From Novakomyces olei (lineage: Eukaryota; Ascomycota; Novakomycetes; Novakomycetales; Novakomycetaceae), in contig JADEYG010000003.1 of NCBI GenBank assembly GCA_016906335.1, positions 1,550,001 through 1,614,000 of the forward strand: a stretch of 64,000 bases of DNA, written 5' to 3'. The notes beneath the pieces were generated by a model. The model saw nothing but the letters and a program-made list of their open reading frames with translations, had not been told where the DNA came from and ran no database searches. Positions 13,480-25,975 of this stretch are shown piece after piece. Every line of letters begins with the position of its first letter. Position 1 is the stretch's first letter. The translations under genes were made by a program, and so were the position numbers.

Positions 13480-16400
13480 TCAAGCGTAGGGCGGACGGTG
13501 CACGTCTGGCCCCGCTGCCACTTGCAGTCTTGGAGCAGCGAGAAAGCTGGATTTTGCCTTCGCCCTCCCCCTACCCTCCGTGCCCTCGTCCGACAGCAGA
13601 TCGTGCATTGATTTGTCCAGCTCAGCGGCGGTCAGCGATGGCCGGTGAGAGGCAGCAGTGAGAGCGCTGCGCAGAGAACGGGCGTCTGCCTGCAAGTGCC
13701 CTCCAGTCACGTGCTCGTCTCTGGACAATGGAACTATTGCTGAGCGAATAGAACCAGATTGAGGCCGAACGAGAAGAGACTTTAAGGCTTCTACACGTAG
13801 ACTAGCGTCCCTGCCAAGAGTATGGACACTACGAGGGCGGCCACGGTAGCAAGTTGCCAGTGAAGAGTTTGACAATTGCCGTTTCAGCTGCAGTTCTCGA
13901 TCGTCGAGCGTAAACGTGGACGGGTGCCTTTTTCCATAAGGCTCTTCGTTTGGCTCTACGTCTTTTGGCACTCGTTCTTGACTGGCATTATTGTCTGCAT
14001 GAACTGACGGCTGTGACAGCTGTGATCGTGGACGGCCAAGTGCATTGGTTCGAGTCTGGGTCATTGCCCTCTGAATACTGCCGAGTGAGACTGAGCTGGA
14101 AGCGTGTGACGCATTGTCGTACAAGTGCAGAGCATCAAAAGTGCCTGGTTTGAAGGCGACAAGGAGGCACTCTCGCATACTCTGAGGGTAGGCAGAGTGG
14201 AAGGAAATGGCCTCTATAAACTGACCCCTTAAGAACTGAGGCACTTGCCGCTGCAGAGCCCTTGGGTCTACTGACGTGAGTGGGACGATACTGTTGAAGG
14301 GCAGATTGACGGGGTCCGTAGTGGCCTCTCGAGGCTTTGTAACGTGGAATTTTTGGTAGGCCAGAGCGACCCTGTGCCTGACAAAATCGTCTACAAACTT
14401 GGGCACTGTCGCAGCTTGACGCTTGCCTCCTGCCATTGGCTCTCGCGGCTCTTTGGAATTGCCGTCCAGAGCCGACTCGTCCTCTGCTATATCGCTCTGC
14501 GCCCGAAAGACCATAGCCATCGCTTTACTGCCCACCATCGTCTGCAGCTGCTCCATTTCAAGAGAGGGCTCGAAATTGGTTTTATTAGACTCGAAATTGG
14601 ACTCGAAATTGGACTCGAAATTGGACTCGAAATTGGACTCGAAATTGACGCTTGACGTGTTAGGGTTAGGGTTAGGGTTAGGGTTATGCTTTTGAGCACT
14701 TGTAGCCACTGCTGTAGCTTCCTCGCCAGTCTGGCTCTTTTCTTTTCTGGTTTTTTCCTGTTCTCTTTTAACCTGTTCCCTACTCACCTGTTCCCTATTG
14801 TTCATTGTGAGAGCGTCGAGTACACGATGAAGGCCCGAAATGTCAGAGGCATAAGGCAGCAGCCCGACACCGGCGAGCAGGACAGAGTCCTGCCGTGGCC
14901 GTTTTGGCTCGGCTCCAGGCAGAGAAAACTCCAACTCGTCCGGGCTCGATCCGTTTCCAGGACTGGAATCTCTGCCAGGACTGGAACCCTCTGCAAGACT
15001 GGAACCCTCTGCAAGACTGGAATCTGCTCCATTCAAGCCTGCTGGCCTGTCATCGGCAGCAGCCTTGGGCCCAGTAGTCATAGCGGCTTCCGGCTCGGCC
15101 TTCTCCTGAGCCTCTTGAGCCTCCTGAACAGCTTTCCTACTGGCACTCGGCGATTGTGCCGTTATTGCATGCGTCGCTGTCCGGCGGAGATAGTAGTAGA
15201 CAAACGTGAGCAGATCCTGAACCGCGTCTTCCACGTCCGACAGCTTGCACGAGACAACGAGCGCTTCCAGCTGAGTCTTGAGCGAATGGTCACACAGCAG
15301 CTCCATAAATTTTGCTCTCACTGCGGGCACTTCGTCCACGATGAGCGGGAACCCGCGTCGCCAGGCGTGCAGGGATACTTGTTTGTGCAACAGGCTGGGC
15401 TTGTTTGTGCCGTCGGTATTGCCGATGGCATTTCCGTCGGCATTGCCGATGGCACTTTTATCGGCATTGCCGATGGCACTTTTATCGGCATTGCCGTTGG
15501 CACTTTTATCGGCATTGCCGTTGGCACTTTTATCGGCATTGCCGGCGGCCGCCAGCGTTCGTGCCGCCGCCTCTACGCACACAAGCCGGTCGTGTCTGCT
15601 GTACTGTGCCGGTGGAGGTGAGGAGGAGGCAGAAGAGTAAGGAGCGGCTATTGCCGGCACTGCCACACTCAAATCCCGGTCAGCGGCAAAGGCAGAGTCG
15701 CAGCGTTCAAAGAGGTACGTGATCGTGTCAGAGATCTGGTCGGGGTAAAAAGTATGGACGGCGAGGGCTTCAATGCAGGTAAAGAGCAGCTGCATTTGCT
15801 TATACTCGAGCGCCATACGCGACTGCAAAAGGGCGTCTGCCTGACAAGGCTGTGAGGAAAAGATATAGTACCATTCGCTAGTGTCGACTGTGCCCAGTTG
15901 GCCCTTGAAGAGCTGCTGAATCTGTTTGATGAAAAAGTCTAATACGTCCAAGGCAGACACGCCAATCAGGCTCGCGTCTGAGCGCAGTAGAGCCACAATA
16001 ACGTCGAGAATCATACACTTGGCGTCTCCGTTTATACTGCCAACGGCATTGCCGACGGCAGTTTTAACGGCATTGCCGACGGCATTGCCGACGGCAGTCT
16101 TTTTGGCTCCACTAGAGAGATAGTACGCTTGAATACAGGCCAAGAGAATCTTGTGCGAGTACCGCACACCCGTAAAATCGGCCAGGGTCACTACTAGCTC
16201 AGCCGCCCACTCGCTGTCCACGGGAACAAGGCGGCCAGTCACGAGCCGGAGCAGTTCCAGCGTCGACTCAAAGACATGCTTGTTTGATGGGGTTTGGTAA
16301 GCGGCAATTAGGGTGTCCAGGCCAGTCAGGCCGTTGCGTACTAGCGGGTCTTCTTCGCCACCAATAAGGACAGCTTTTGGCAGTGCTCCTCCTCCTTCAG

Positions 16401-17705
16401 CTCCTGCTCCTCCTACTCCAGCAGCTCCAGCTCCAGCAGCTCCTCCTATTGGCCCCAATTTACCTGAAGCAACAGACCGGGTTGCTGTACGGCCGCTGCT
16501 GTTTGTTCGACGAAGAAACTGCTGCATTTCATTGAGCCTCTGAGTCTGTGTACGGCTGGAAGCTTTCATCCTCTGTCCATTATTAGAGTGTTTTAAACTA
16601 TTGCGCTGCCCATTGCTGCTGTCGCGATTAGGGTTAAAGGCGTCAGACTCGGCTGTGCTTGTGGCCGCGTAGAGATTGTAGACTGAGCCGACAATAATAT
16701 TGCGAGTCAGCTTTACCGCCCAATGAGCATCGCTCTTGGCAAAAGCCGGAGACGTGCATGCGAGAAAGAGTGCTTGCAAACCGACCGCTCTGAACCGGTA
16801 AACGTCCTCCGCCGATATGGGCCGAGAGTTGTTGAACCCGAGAAAGGAGGAGGAAATCTGTGAGCCCAACGGCGTTTTCGCAATCTCCAAGTACCGGTCG
16901 AATATGCCGAGGTACAAGTCACAAATTTCCTGGTCAATTGCTACAATTGACGCATCATAGTGTTTGAGGAAAGCAGACAGCTGCCGTTAGTTTATCAATA
17001 CAAATTGACATTGACAATTATTGACATTGGCCATTATTGACATTAATTGCTTACGCGCTGAATACAGGTAATAAACATAAATTTGGTGGAAAAGAGTCTA
17101 AATTGCAAACGCGTGTTTCTTGAATAAACGCACACAGACTTACCGACTTGAGACTCGCTTCGTACAAAACGATATCGCTCGATTGTAAAACATTATTCAA
17201 CGATCTCAGGTAATTTGCCGTCATCATATTTAAATCACGGGAGCATTTGTCCATGAGCGCCGCAAATATGTCCAGCGATATTAGTACTTCCCTGTAAGCC
17301 GGTCAGTAAAATAAAAATTGCACAAAATGAACAGTCATTCAATTATTAATTTTAAATTATTAAAATAATAATTGTTAAAATTGTTAAAATTGTTGAAATA
17401 ATAATTATTAAAATTGTTAAACATCGTTCCAAATATTAAATATTGAACTGTATCAAATTGGCCAAGAGCCTAATCAATCTCAGCATTCATGGTAGCACTT
17501 ACCCCTGTCGCATGTGGTACTGGTCGCGAATAATCTTCTTTTCCAAGAAATTACTGACTTTGGGGATCTTTGCCGTTCGCGTGTTTGCATAGTAGCAAAG
17601 ATACGAAAGCTCACTCGCGTTGGGCACAGTCTCTGCGGCTTTACTGCGTGGATAGCACCGAAGCACCAATTTTTGGTGTTTTGGCAAAAGGAACGGCGGT
17701 CTCAT
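13480..17705 (-). CDS. EFR3: EFR3, plasma-membrane scaffold of PI4-kinase
   Basis: Complement of 13480-16980, 17144-17291 and 17503-17705, about 1283 residues. The first exon encodes LPKHQKLVLRCYPRS and ASELSYLCYYANTRTAKI, the conserved Efr3 N-terminus; exon 2 EVLISLDIFAALMDKCSRDL; exon 3 starts LSAFLKHYDASIVAIDQEIC and continues through armadillo-like helices. Efr3 anchors Ypp1/TTC7 and the Stt4 PI4-kinase at the plasma membrane. The start could instead be 17741 (12 residues longer); the inner ATG gives the spacing seen in yeast. Exon 3 is inflated by coding minisatellites: GNADKSAN-type units (near 15410-15545), VGNAVGNAVK (16035-16105), SNFE units (14575-14645) and NPNPNPNPN (14653-14685) encoded by telomere-like repeats. 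A 163-nt intron separates exons 2 and 3; it contains cag-cgc-gtaagc, which might be a 3-nt exon or chance. Confidence 0.88.
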
Positions 17706-18278
17706 CGTGTGAAATTGGCTCTTGGCCCAATTGTGCCACACGTTCCCGTGCGATGATTGTGGTTCTTTACGTATATAGTGATTTTTTGTTTACTATATAC
17801 TATTGTATGGGACATTTACTATGATGATTCGTCTGCGAAATAAACAATATACTAAAATATAATATATATTAATATATAAAATAAAATAAAATAAAATAAA
17901 ATAAAATAAAATAAAATAAAATAAAATAAAATAAAATAAAATAAAATAAAATAAAATAAAATAAAATAAAATAAAATAAAATAAAATAAAATAAAATAAA
18001 ATAAAATAAAATAAAATAAAATAAAATAAAATAAAATAAAATAAAATAAAATAAAATAAAATAAAATAAAATAAAATAAAATAAAATAAAATAAAATAAA
18101 ATAAAATAATAAACAATAATAATCATTTCATCATTTCATGATTCAAGTATCATATAAAGTATACAATAATGTTTAGCAAATACTAAACCCTAATCCTGTG
18201 TTCTATTTCACGGCCAACGTCATTCAGAAACAGATGTGGATTCAAAGTTTCACAGAGCCTTAATTAAATTCTGTATCA
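17706..18278. other. Region upstream of EFR3, mostly pentanucleotide microsatellite
   Basis: The EFR3 promoter side, followed by the AAAAT array and an AT-rich stretch with an aaaccctaa box at 18185-18193. Apart from the repeat, nothing gene-like was recognised. Confidence 0.6.
17877..18108. repeat. (AAAAT)n pentanucleotide microsatellite, about 46 copies
   Basis: An apparently uninterrupted run of aaaat units upstream of EFR3. Confidence 0.98.
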
Positions 18279-18281
18279 TTT

Positions 18282-18543
18282 CAGTCCCGATGTTTTATCG
18301 GTCAAACCTCGGTTTTTGTACAACAATCTTATGATATGGCAATTTATGTCATACACAAATGCACTTTCCTATATTCAAATAACAAAGTCTCAATTAAATT
18401 TGTAAATCAATGGGCAAACGATTCCCACAGGGCATTTCACCTCTGACCACGAAATAATAGACGTTTCAGAAATAATGGGAATAGACACTGATACGCTAGC
18501 CGAGACGGAATCCGAAACACTATTATTCTATGGTCTTGGATAG
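18282..18543 (+). other. Possible small spliced gene (two open segments)
   Basis: Two adjacent + strand open segments look coding-like but cannot be joined confidently. One begins after a cag acceptor near 18282 and reads DVLSVKPRFLYNNLMIWQFM; the other follows a ccacag acceptor near 18432 and reads HFTSDHEIIDVSEIM, then TLAETESETLLFYGLG and stop at 18541-18543. The phases do not match through the obvious GTAAAT donor, and I do not recognise the sequences. They may be exons of a short gene preceded by the aaaccctaa box at 18185, or chance. Confidence 0.2.
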
Positions 18544-19196
18544 GATCAATGAAACAACATAAATGGGAAAAAGACGTAGTAGAAGATGATAGAGATGTAA
18601 TAAAAGGAAAATAAAACAAAATCCAGTAAAAGTAATTACAGTACACTACCGATTTGCAGTTGAACATTGTACCTTCTCTTTTTCTGTACCCTCTCGTCTT
18701 GACTGCTGGCCAATCACATGATCAAGTGAACAGTACGCGAGACACGTGACAGTGGCAATTGAACCTGCTAAAAGCCATGATTATATGATGAAATACGATA
18801 AGGCTTTTCTTTTATCTTTTTTTTTAACATTTACTACGCTTGCAATTACCTGAACACACACAAATACGACTAAATTGAGCGAGCAGAGTCGGCAAACGGT
18901 TCCAGCCAACGGCAACAAAACAAATACTTTACACACATTGCCAACGGGAATACGGGTACGTAATACACTCGGTTGGAACATATTTATGACTAGAAAGGTA
19001 TAAAAGCACGGACGGATACCCCCACGACAGTCTAACGGCGAAATGATGTGATAGAAGACAAACATTAAATTAATATAGAAGAATAAACCGGTCCACGAAT
19101 ATTATCTCTTTTTCTTTTAAAACCTCTGCCGCACCCCCGTTTAGCAATTAAAAAAAAGAGGGTGAATAAGAGGTGAGTGAATTCCGTTCTACCTGT
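18544..19196. other. Intergenic region downstream of TEF1
   Basis: About 650 bp holding the TEF1 3' flank. It includes a CACGTG box (18743-18748 area) and a ccaatcacatgatcaagtg stretch that would suit a promoter, but no gene was recognised next to it. Confidence 0.4.
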
Positions 19197-21247
<2,051 letters not shown>

Positions 21248-21320
21248 CTAATCTTCAAAAGCAAAAGGTCCTTTTTGTGAAGTGTTTGTTTGTGGTAAAG
21301 ATTGGAAAAAAATGTTCCGT

Positions 21321-21332
21321 CTATTTTTATAC
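21321..21332 (-). promoter_or_regulatory. TATA-like box of TEF1
   Basis: In gene orientation the sequence is GGTATAAAAATAG, about 90 bp upstream of the TEF1 ATG, a suitable distance for a core TATA element in fungi. Confidence 0.5.
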
Positions 21333-21586
21333 CTTACTGGAGAATGCGTAAAAAGAAAAGAAGGGATAAGAAAGATGAAAGAAAATAAACGCAACGAGAT
21401 GAAAATGGAAGGAGGGAAAAAATTTACCAAGTGAAAACCCATAATATTCTAATTTGGTCCATCGGTATGAAAATCGCATTAGAAAAAAATTTTCGATTAC
21501 TATGAAGAGCCGCTTTTCTGTATAAATATCGATCGCTCTCTGTGCTCAATACTGTATTTCTTTCTGCATTTTTAAATGTGTCGAAA

Positions 21587-21640
21587 GTTAGGGTAGGGTT
21601 CGTCCTAGTTGGGATATGTGACAGCATTAGGGTAGGGTTA
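21587..21640 (-). promoter_or_regulatory. Pair of telo-boxes in TEF1 promoter
   Basis: gttagggtagggtt at 21587-21600 and ttagggtagggtta at 21627-21640, 350-405 bp upstream of the TEF1 ATG. The variant is the same one found in the RPL16 promoter. Confidence 0.5.
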
Positions 21641-22162
21641 AAGGTTATCAGATCCTGGTTGCTTCCGACAAGTATCGTTCCGGCTATCATGCGCACTTAT
21701 TCTATTGTCACAAACGAATAAAATAATTATGGAAAAAAAAAAAGAAAAAAAAAAATAATAATAATAAATATAGCATGAATTGGATACAAATTATCAATAT
21801 GTATACATTTTTATTTAATATACATAAATCCTTCCCATATAATATACGATAATATTAATTTTAGTAGCAGTGTGGAGTGAATCTAATTGTGGGGTCAATT
21901 AACCATTATATTATAAAATGATCGCATCATGAGTCATAACAGAGATTAAACAAGGACAGAATGGGAAGGGAGAATAGCAAGGCAAATGATGCAGCAACAA
22001 TATGTACACTGCAAAGCCTTTGATGTCCCGAAGCGCAAAAGCGCAGCGATAATTGAAGAGGCACATTGATAATACGTGATTGATTGTCCTGCTTCACCAA
22101 TGAAAAAAGTTTGTTTATTTCGTTTTATAATAATCACATCCATGGCTACAATCATGCGACAA
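21641..22162. other. Intergenic region between chitin synthase and TEF1
   Basis: About 520 bp, AT-rich, with an A-rich tract at 21731-21760. It contains the chitin synthase 3' flank and distal TEF1 promoter; no other feature was seen. Confidence 0.5.
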
Positions 22163-25100
22163 TCATTGCTCAGCACGCCGAGCTCGGGCCGGAAACAGTC
22201 GGGCAAATGTATTCTTGATTGCGCGTTTGACTCCTCGCAAATGGCTCCGTTGTACAATATCCGCAACGAGGTAAACGATGCTAAAAATAAGACGGAAAAT
22301 AGCCAGGACAGCACAGACCCAAAGAATGACTTTGAGGTACTGGTTTATACCGTCCGTTCCGCCATACACTTCAATCAGCACCATTCCGAGAATAGCGTTG
22401 CTAATCATCCACACGAGGACGAGACGCGTCCTAATTTCTCTATAATAATCGTCTAATTGAGGAGCCGGCCGGGCGGCGCGTAGCTGATCCGATTTCCCCG
22501 ACCGAATTTCACGCAGACTGTTTAGCGCTTCAGCGTAGACTGTATCGATATCCTTTTGCTCAGCCGGGACTTCTACTTCAACTTGACCCGTGCCTGTAAC
22601 TATTGCACTGCCGAGATCATTGTGCACTTGCGTTTCGCCCTTGGTGCCCCAGCTAACATCATGCGTGTTACAAAAAGCGTATATCTGCAGAGTGCAAATG
22701 TAAAAAGGTAGCAGTACCATAAACTGGGGGAAGCTTGTGAGCATGTGCCACGGATCCAAGTATATCAAGGAGGCCAGCAAGTACGATCCACTGGTGGACA
22801 TGAGCGAGATTACCATGTTTACAAACAAATTATTGCCCATAAACGAGGCGCCAGCGTCGTGTTTAATATGGATAATACTCTTGGCAGCCAGGTAAAATCC
22901 GGCGAACAGAGTGTACACCATGATTATACCAAACAGTATAATAGAGGTCATAAAAAGGCCTCGGGATCCCTGTGGCCGATTGCCCAGGGCTAAAACGAAT
23001 TGCGCACAGATAAGCAGGAAACAGGCGTAGCGTAGTATAGCGAAAATAATCCCACCAATCCCGTGGCCAAAGGGATCGTACTGATGGGAGGCCAGTGCCT
23101 GGCAAACGAAATAAAACGTCAAGTAGAAATTGCTCAGCGCAAAAAACGAGAGGAGCAATTGGACAAACTGGTACACAAACTCAATGTGCAGTGCAATCAA
23201 CCTGCCCATTGAATGATCGGTCTTGTAGATTTGACGGAAATGGGTTTGCGAATAGACCGCAGCAAAGAAGGACCCATTCAACCAACGTCGACGCTGACTG
23301 ATCAGCTCTGAAGCGTGATCAGGCACGTCTGTCTCCCCTTTAGCCTGCCTAACGTACCTGAGCACCCAGTTATGATTGGGTTTGGCCACCAGTTCCCAGC
23401 ACAGAATCCTGTCCTCAGCGAGGTACATGTTGGCGGAGAAGATATCCGTCTCCTTACCTGTCTGCTTTTCCCCCTTGAAATAGGAATTTAATGGGCCATT
23501 TCCAGAGGCATCATTGCAAAGAGCAATGTAACGGTAAGCGGAAAAGGCTCCGGGTAGGACAGAAATGTACCCAAAAACACTCTCCATCGGCTTATCCAGC
23601 ATATTTGACATTTTGTATTCGAAATTTTGAGCAGCAACAAACGGGTTCAGCAAGGAAAGCCAGGCTTTGCCCTTCATTGCCTGTATTTCCCCACAGGCAC
23701 CACCGACATTAGAGTTTTGATCAAACACTTTCCACAAATGATAAAGGCTTGTTGTGCTGGGCCGTGTGCCCACGTCCAACAGGACACACACATTGGGATT
23801 TAATAGTGAGGAAAAGGCATTGAAGAACCAGCGGTGTGAGTTGAGCTTCCTCGCATTTTGCTCCTTCATACAGTAGATAATCTGCACCGGGACAATACCC
23901 TTTTCCGCACCTTTGAAATTGAAATCCGTGCCCATACTGATCTGTGTTGTGTACTCGTAAATGTGAGCAGTCACAGGTCGGCCATTGACAAAGTTTTTAG
24001 CAATGCCTTCCTGGTAGACTCCCATGGCAGACAGCACATCGAGTGTGCGAGCGTCTACTTTAGTTCTGCCATCAGCAACGACACAAACGACCACCTTTTT
24101 CCATCCATCTTTGCCCCACATTCGGCTCTTTTGCCGTGAACATAAATGCGCAATGTTCTTCATTACTCCGTGCATTGTACGCGTAAAAAGCCGCTCATCT
24201 TCGTTGTATACAGTGATTGTAATAAAAAGCTCAGTGTCCCTCTCACTCAAATTTTGGCGTAAAAGGTACCCGTCTGCCTCAAACTGGTCCGGATCGCACG
24301 TTGCTGCAGTGTAACGCATATGCGTAAACTCTTTACTGTCTCGACGGGGCAGGAAAGACATCAGCTTGGAGGGAATCGGGCAGTCAAGGACGAGATGGCC
24401 TTCTGTCAGTGGAACAGTTTTCTTGGCTACTCCATGTAATCGACGAGGCTGCCTTTGCACTGGAGCAGGGCCGTAGTGTTTACGTGTGCCTGCTGCCTCA
24501 CTTTCACTACTGCTGCTAGTCAACGGCCGGGCTAATGCTGCTGTCGACTTGTACAGTTCATGGTCCTCTTCTTCCTCCGCCTCTTCGTCACTGTAAAACT
24601 TGTCGCTTGCTCCAAAGGAAACATCGCCTTCATTGTCGTTGTCGTCGTTGTCGTCGTCAAACGCAGAACTAAACAGGTCTTTGTCCGATTTGCTCTTGTT
24701 GTTATTACTAATGTTTTTGTCATTATTTAATTCAAATGAAGGCGGGGGTAGCGGATCAAGAGAGAGGGCAGTGTCCTCGCCGAGCGATCGGATATCCGTA
24801 AACGATGGAGCCATTGGCAGAGTGCGGGCAGGTACACGTGTCCGGCTCGGTGTTGGCGATCTTGGGGCGTCAAAGGACTCGTATGCTCTCGGCGAGAAGG
24901 GAGTTCCCGGAGTCCCAGGCGAAGCGGGAGACAGGATCGCAGACTCGCCTGCCAAAGACAATGGCCTTCTTTGCGGAGTGCCTAGTCCCATAGCGGGACC
25001 CGGTGTAGTTCGAGCCATTGAGGTATAGGACGGAGCCGGACTCGTGCTCCGGATTCCGGGAGAAAAGTAGGCTCGAATTGGAGAACTGGGTGCCGTTTCT

Positions 25101-25267
25101 TCTTCACGTGTTTGTGAGCAGTCAGATTCAATTTTAATGGAAAGCCTGTCCTCTCTATGCTTACCTGCTTCGCTGTTCCAGTCGTCTACTGCACCGTCTT
25201 GAAGGCGGTAGGCGGGCGGTGCGGCCGGAAGGCCTTTTTGACCCGACTTTGCTGGTGACAAAGGCAT
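22163..25267 (-). CDS. Chitin synthase (class I/II type)
   Basis: A single-exon frame of 1034 residues. The first in-frame ATG is at 25267; the open frame extends 21 codons further without another ATG. The N-terminal 330 residues are Pro/Ser-rich and acidic, a typical regulatory head. The GT2 catalytic core follows: [104 protein letters not shown] and the product-binding QRRRW in [14 protein letters not shown]. At least six hydrophobic segments follow near the C-terminus. The enzyme extends chitin chains at the plasma membrane for wall or septum. The core spacing fits class I/II rather than class IV-VI. No myosin head is present. Confidence 0.93.
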   Translation of the reverse strand: MPLSPAKSGQKGLPAAPPAYRLQDGAVDDWNSEAGKHREDRLSIKIESDCSQTREEETAPSSPIRAYFSPGIRSTSPAPSYTSMARTTPGPAMGLGTPQRRPLSLAGESAILSPASPGTPGTPFSPRAYESFDAPRSPTPSRTRVPARTLPMAPSFTDIRSLGEDTALSLDPLPPPSFELNNDKNISNNNKSKSDKDLFSSAFDDDNDDNDNEGDVSFGASDKFYSDEEAEEEEDHELYKSTAALARPLTSSSSESEAAGTRKHYGPAPVQRQPRRLHGVAKKTVPLTEGHLVLDCPIPSKLMSFLPRRDSKEFTHMRYTAATCDPDQFEADGYLLRQNLSERDTELFITITVYNEDERLFTRTMHGVMKNIAHLCSRQKSRMWGKDGWKKVVVCVVADGRTKVDARTLDVLSAMGVYQEGIAKNFVNGRPVTAHIYEYTTQISMGTDFNFKGAEKGIVPVQIIYCMKEQNARKLNSHRWFFNAFSSLLNPNVCVLLDVGTRPSTTSLYHLWKVFDQNSNVGGACGEIQAMKGKAWLSLLNPFVAAQNFEYKMSNMLDKPMESVFGYISVLPGAFSAYRYIALCNDASGNGPLNSYFKGEKQTGKETDIFSANMYLAEDRILCWELVAKPNHNWVLRYVRQAKGETDVPDHASELISQRRRWLNGSFFAAVYSQTHFRQIYKTDHSMGRLIALHIEFVYQFVQLLLSFFALSNFYLTFYFVCQALASHQYDPFGHGIGGIIFAILRYACFLLICAQFVLALGNRPQGSRGLFMTSIILFGIIMVYTLFAGFYLAAKSIIHIKHDAGASFMGNNLFVNMVISLMSTSGSYLLASLIYLDPWHMLTSFPQFMVLLPFYICTLQIYAFCNTHDVSWGTKGETQVHNDLGSAIVTGTGQVEVEVPAEQKDIDTVYAEALNSLREIRSGKSDQLRAARPAPQLDDYYREIRTRLVLVWMISNAILGMVLIEVYGGTDGINQYLKVILWVCAVLAIFRLIFSIVYLVADIVQRSHLRGVKRAIKNTFARLFPARARRAEQ

Positions 25268-25975
25268 TACTGACGGGACTGGTAGTTGATTGAGGATCGG
25301 CCGTGCATACACGCACTTGCAGACAAACAAAATATTCTGTGTTTATATGTAAATAAATAATCATGTAGCCTAGCAACGCGTGGCTGAGAATACCCTGCCG
25401 AAAGGCGATAATAAAGATTTATTTACAAGTCATGTTATAAGCGGTGCTTATAGAGACATTTTAAAGGCGGAGGCCAAATAGTACTTTAATATTGTTAACA
25501 GGTGCATATCTTAAAATCACTATACTACGCTGTATTTGCACATCTTTAATATTACGAGAATCCTCCCATTAGAGATTCTAATAAATATAATATTTTTATA
25601 TTTTTATATTTTTATATTTTTATATTTTTATATTTTATTATTTTATTATTTTATTATTTGATTATTTGATTATTTGATTATTTGATTATTTGATTATTTG
25701 ATTATTTGATTATTTGATTATTTGATTATTTGATTATTTGAGTATTTGAGTATTTTATTATTTTATTGATTTATTATTTAATTATTTAATTATTTTATTA
25801 TTTAATTATTTAATTATTTAATTATTTTATTATTTTATTATTTTATTATCTTATTAATTTACTGATTTACTGATTTATTAATTTATTGATTTATTGATTT
25901 ATTAATTTATTAATTTATTATTTTATCATTTTATTATTTCATTAATTTATTATTTTATTACATAATGTACCCGCT
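25268..25975. other. AT-rich low-complexity spacer
   Basis: Between HRQ1 (3' end) and chitin synthase (5' end), both on the - strand. It is dominated by simple repeats: (tttttata)n at 25585-25635, an 8-bp gattattt array at 25650-25745, and degenerate (ttatt)n to 25970. No gene was seen. Confidence 0.7.
25585..25970. repeat. Compound AT microsatellite, including 8-bp (gattattt)n
   Basis: Successive blocks of different AT-rich units; the gattattt block has about a dozen copies. Confidence 0.9.

Noticed and set aside
18891-18912. ggttccagcc, recalling a tRNA B box
   Set aside because: It lacks the invariant GGTTCGA core, and no A box or cloverleaf can be drawn.
25147-25170. GTAAGC donor-like site in the chitin synthase N-terminus
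   Set aside because: The frame is open through it and no acceptor with a branch site restores a better protein.
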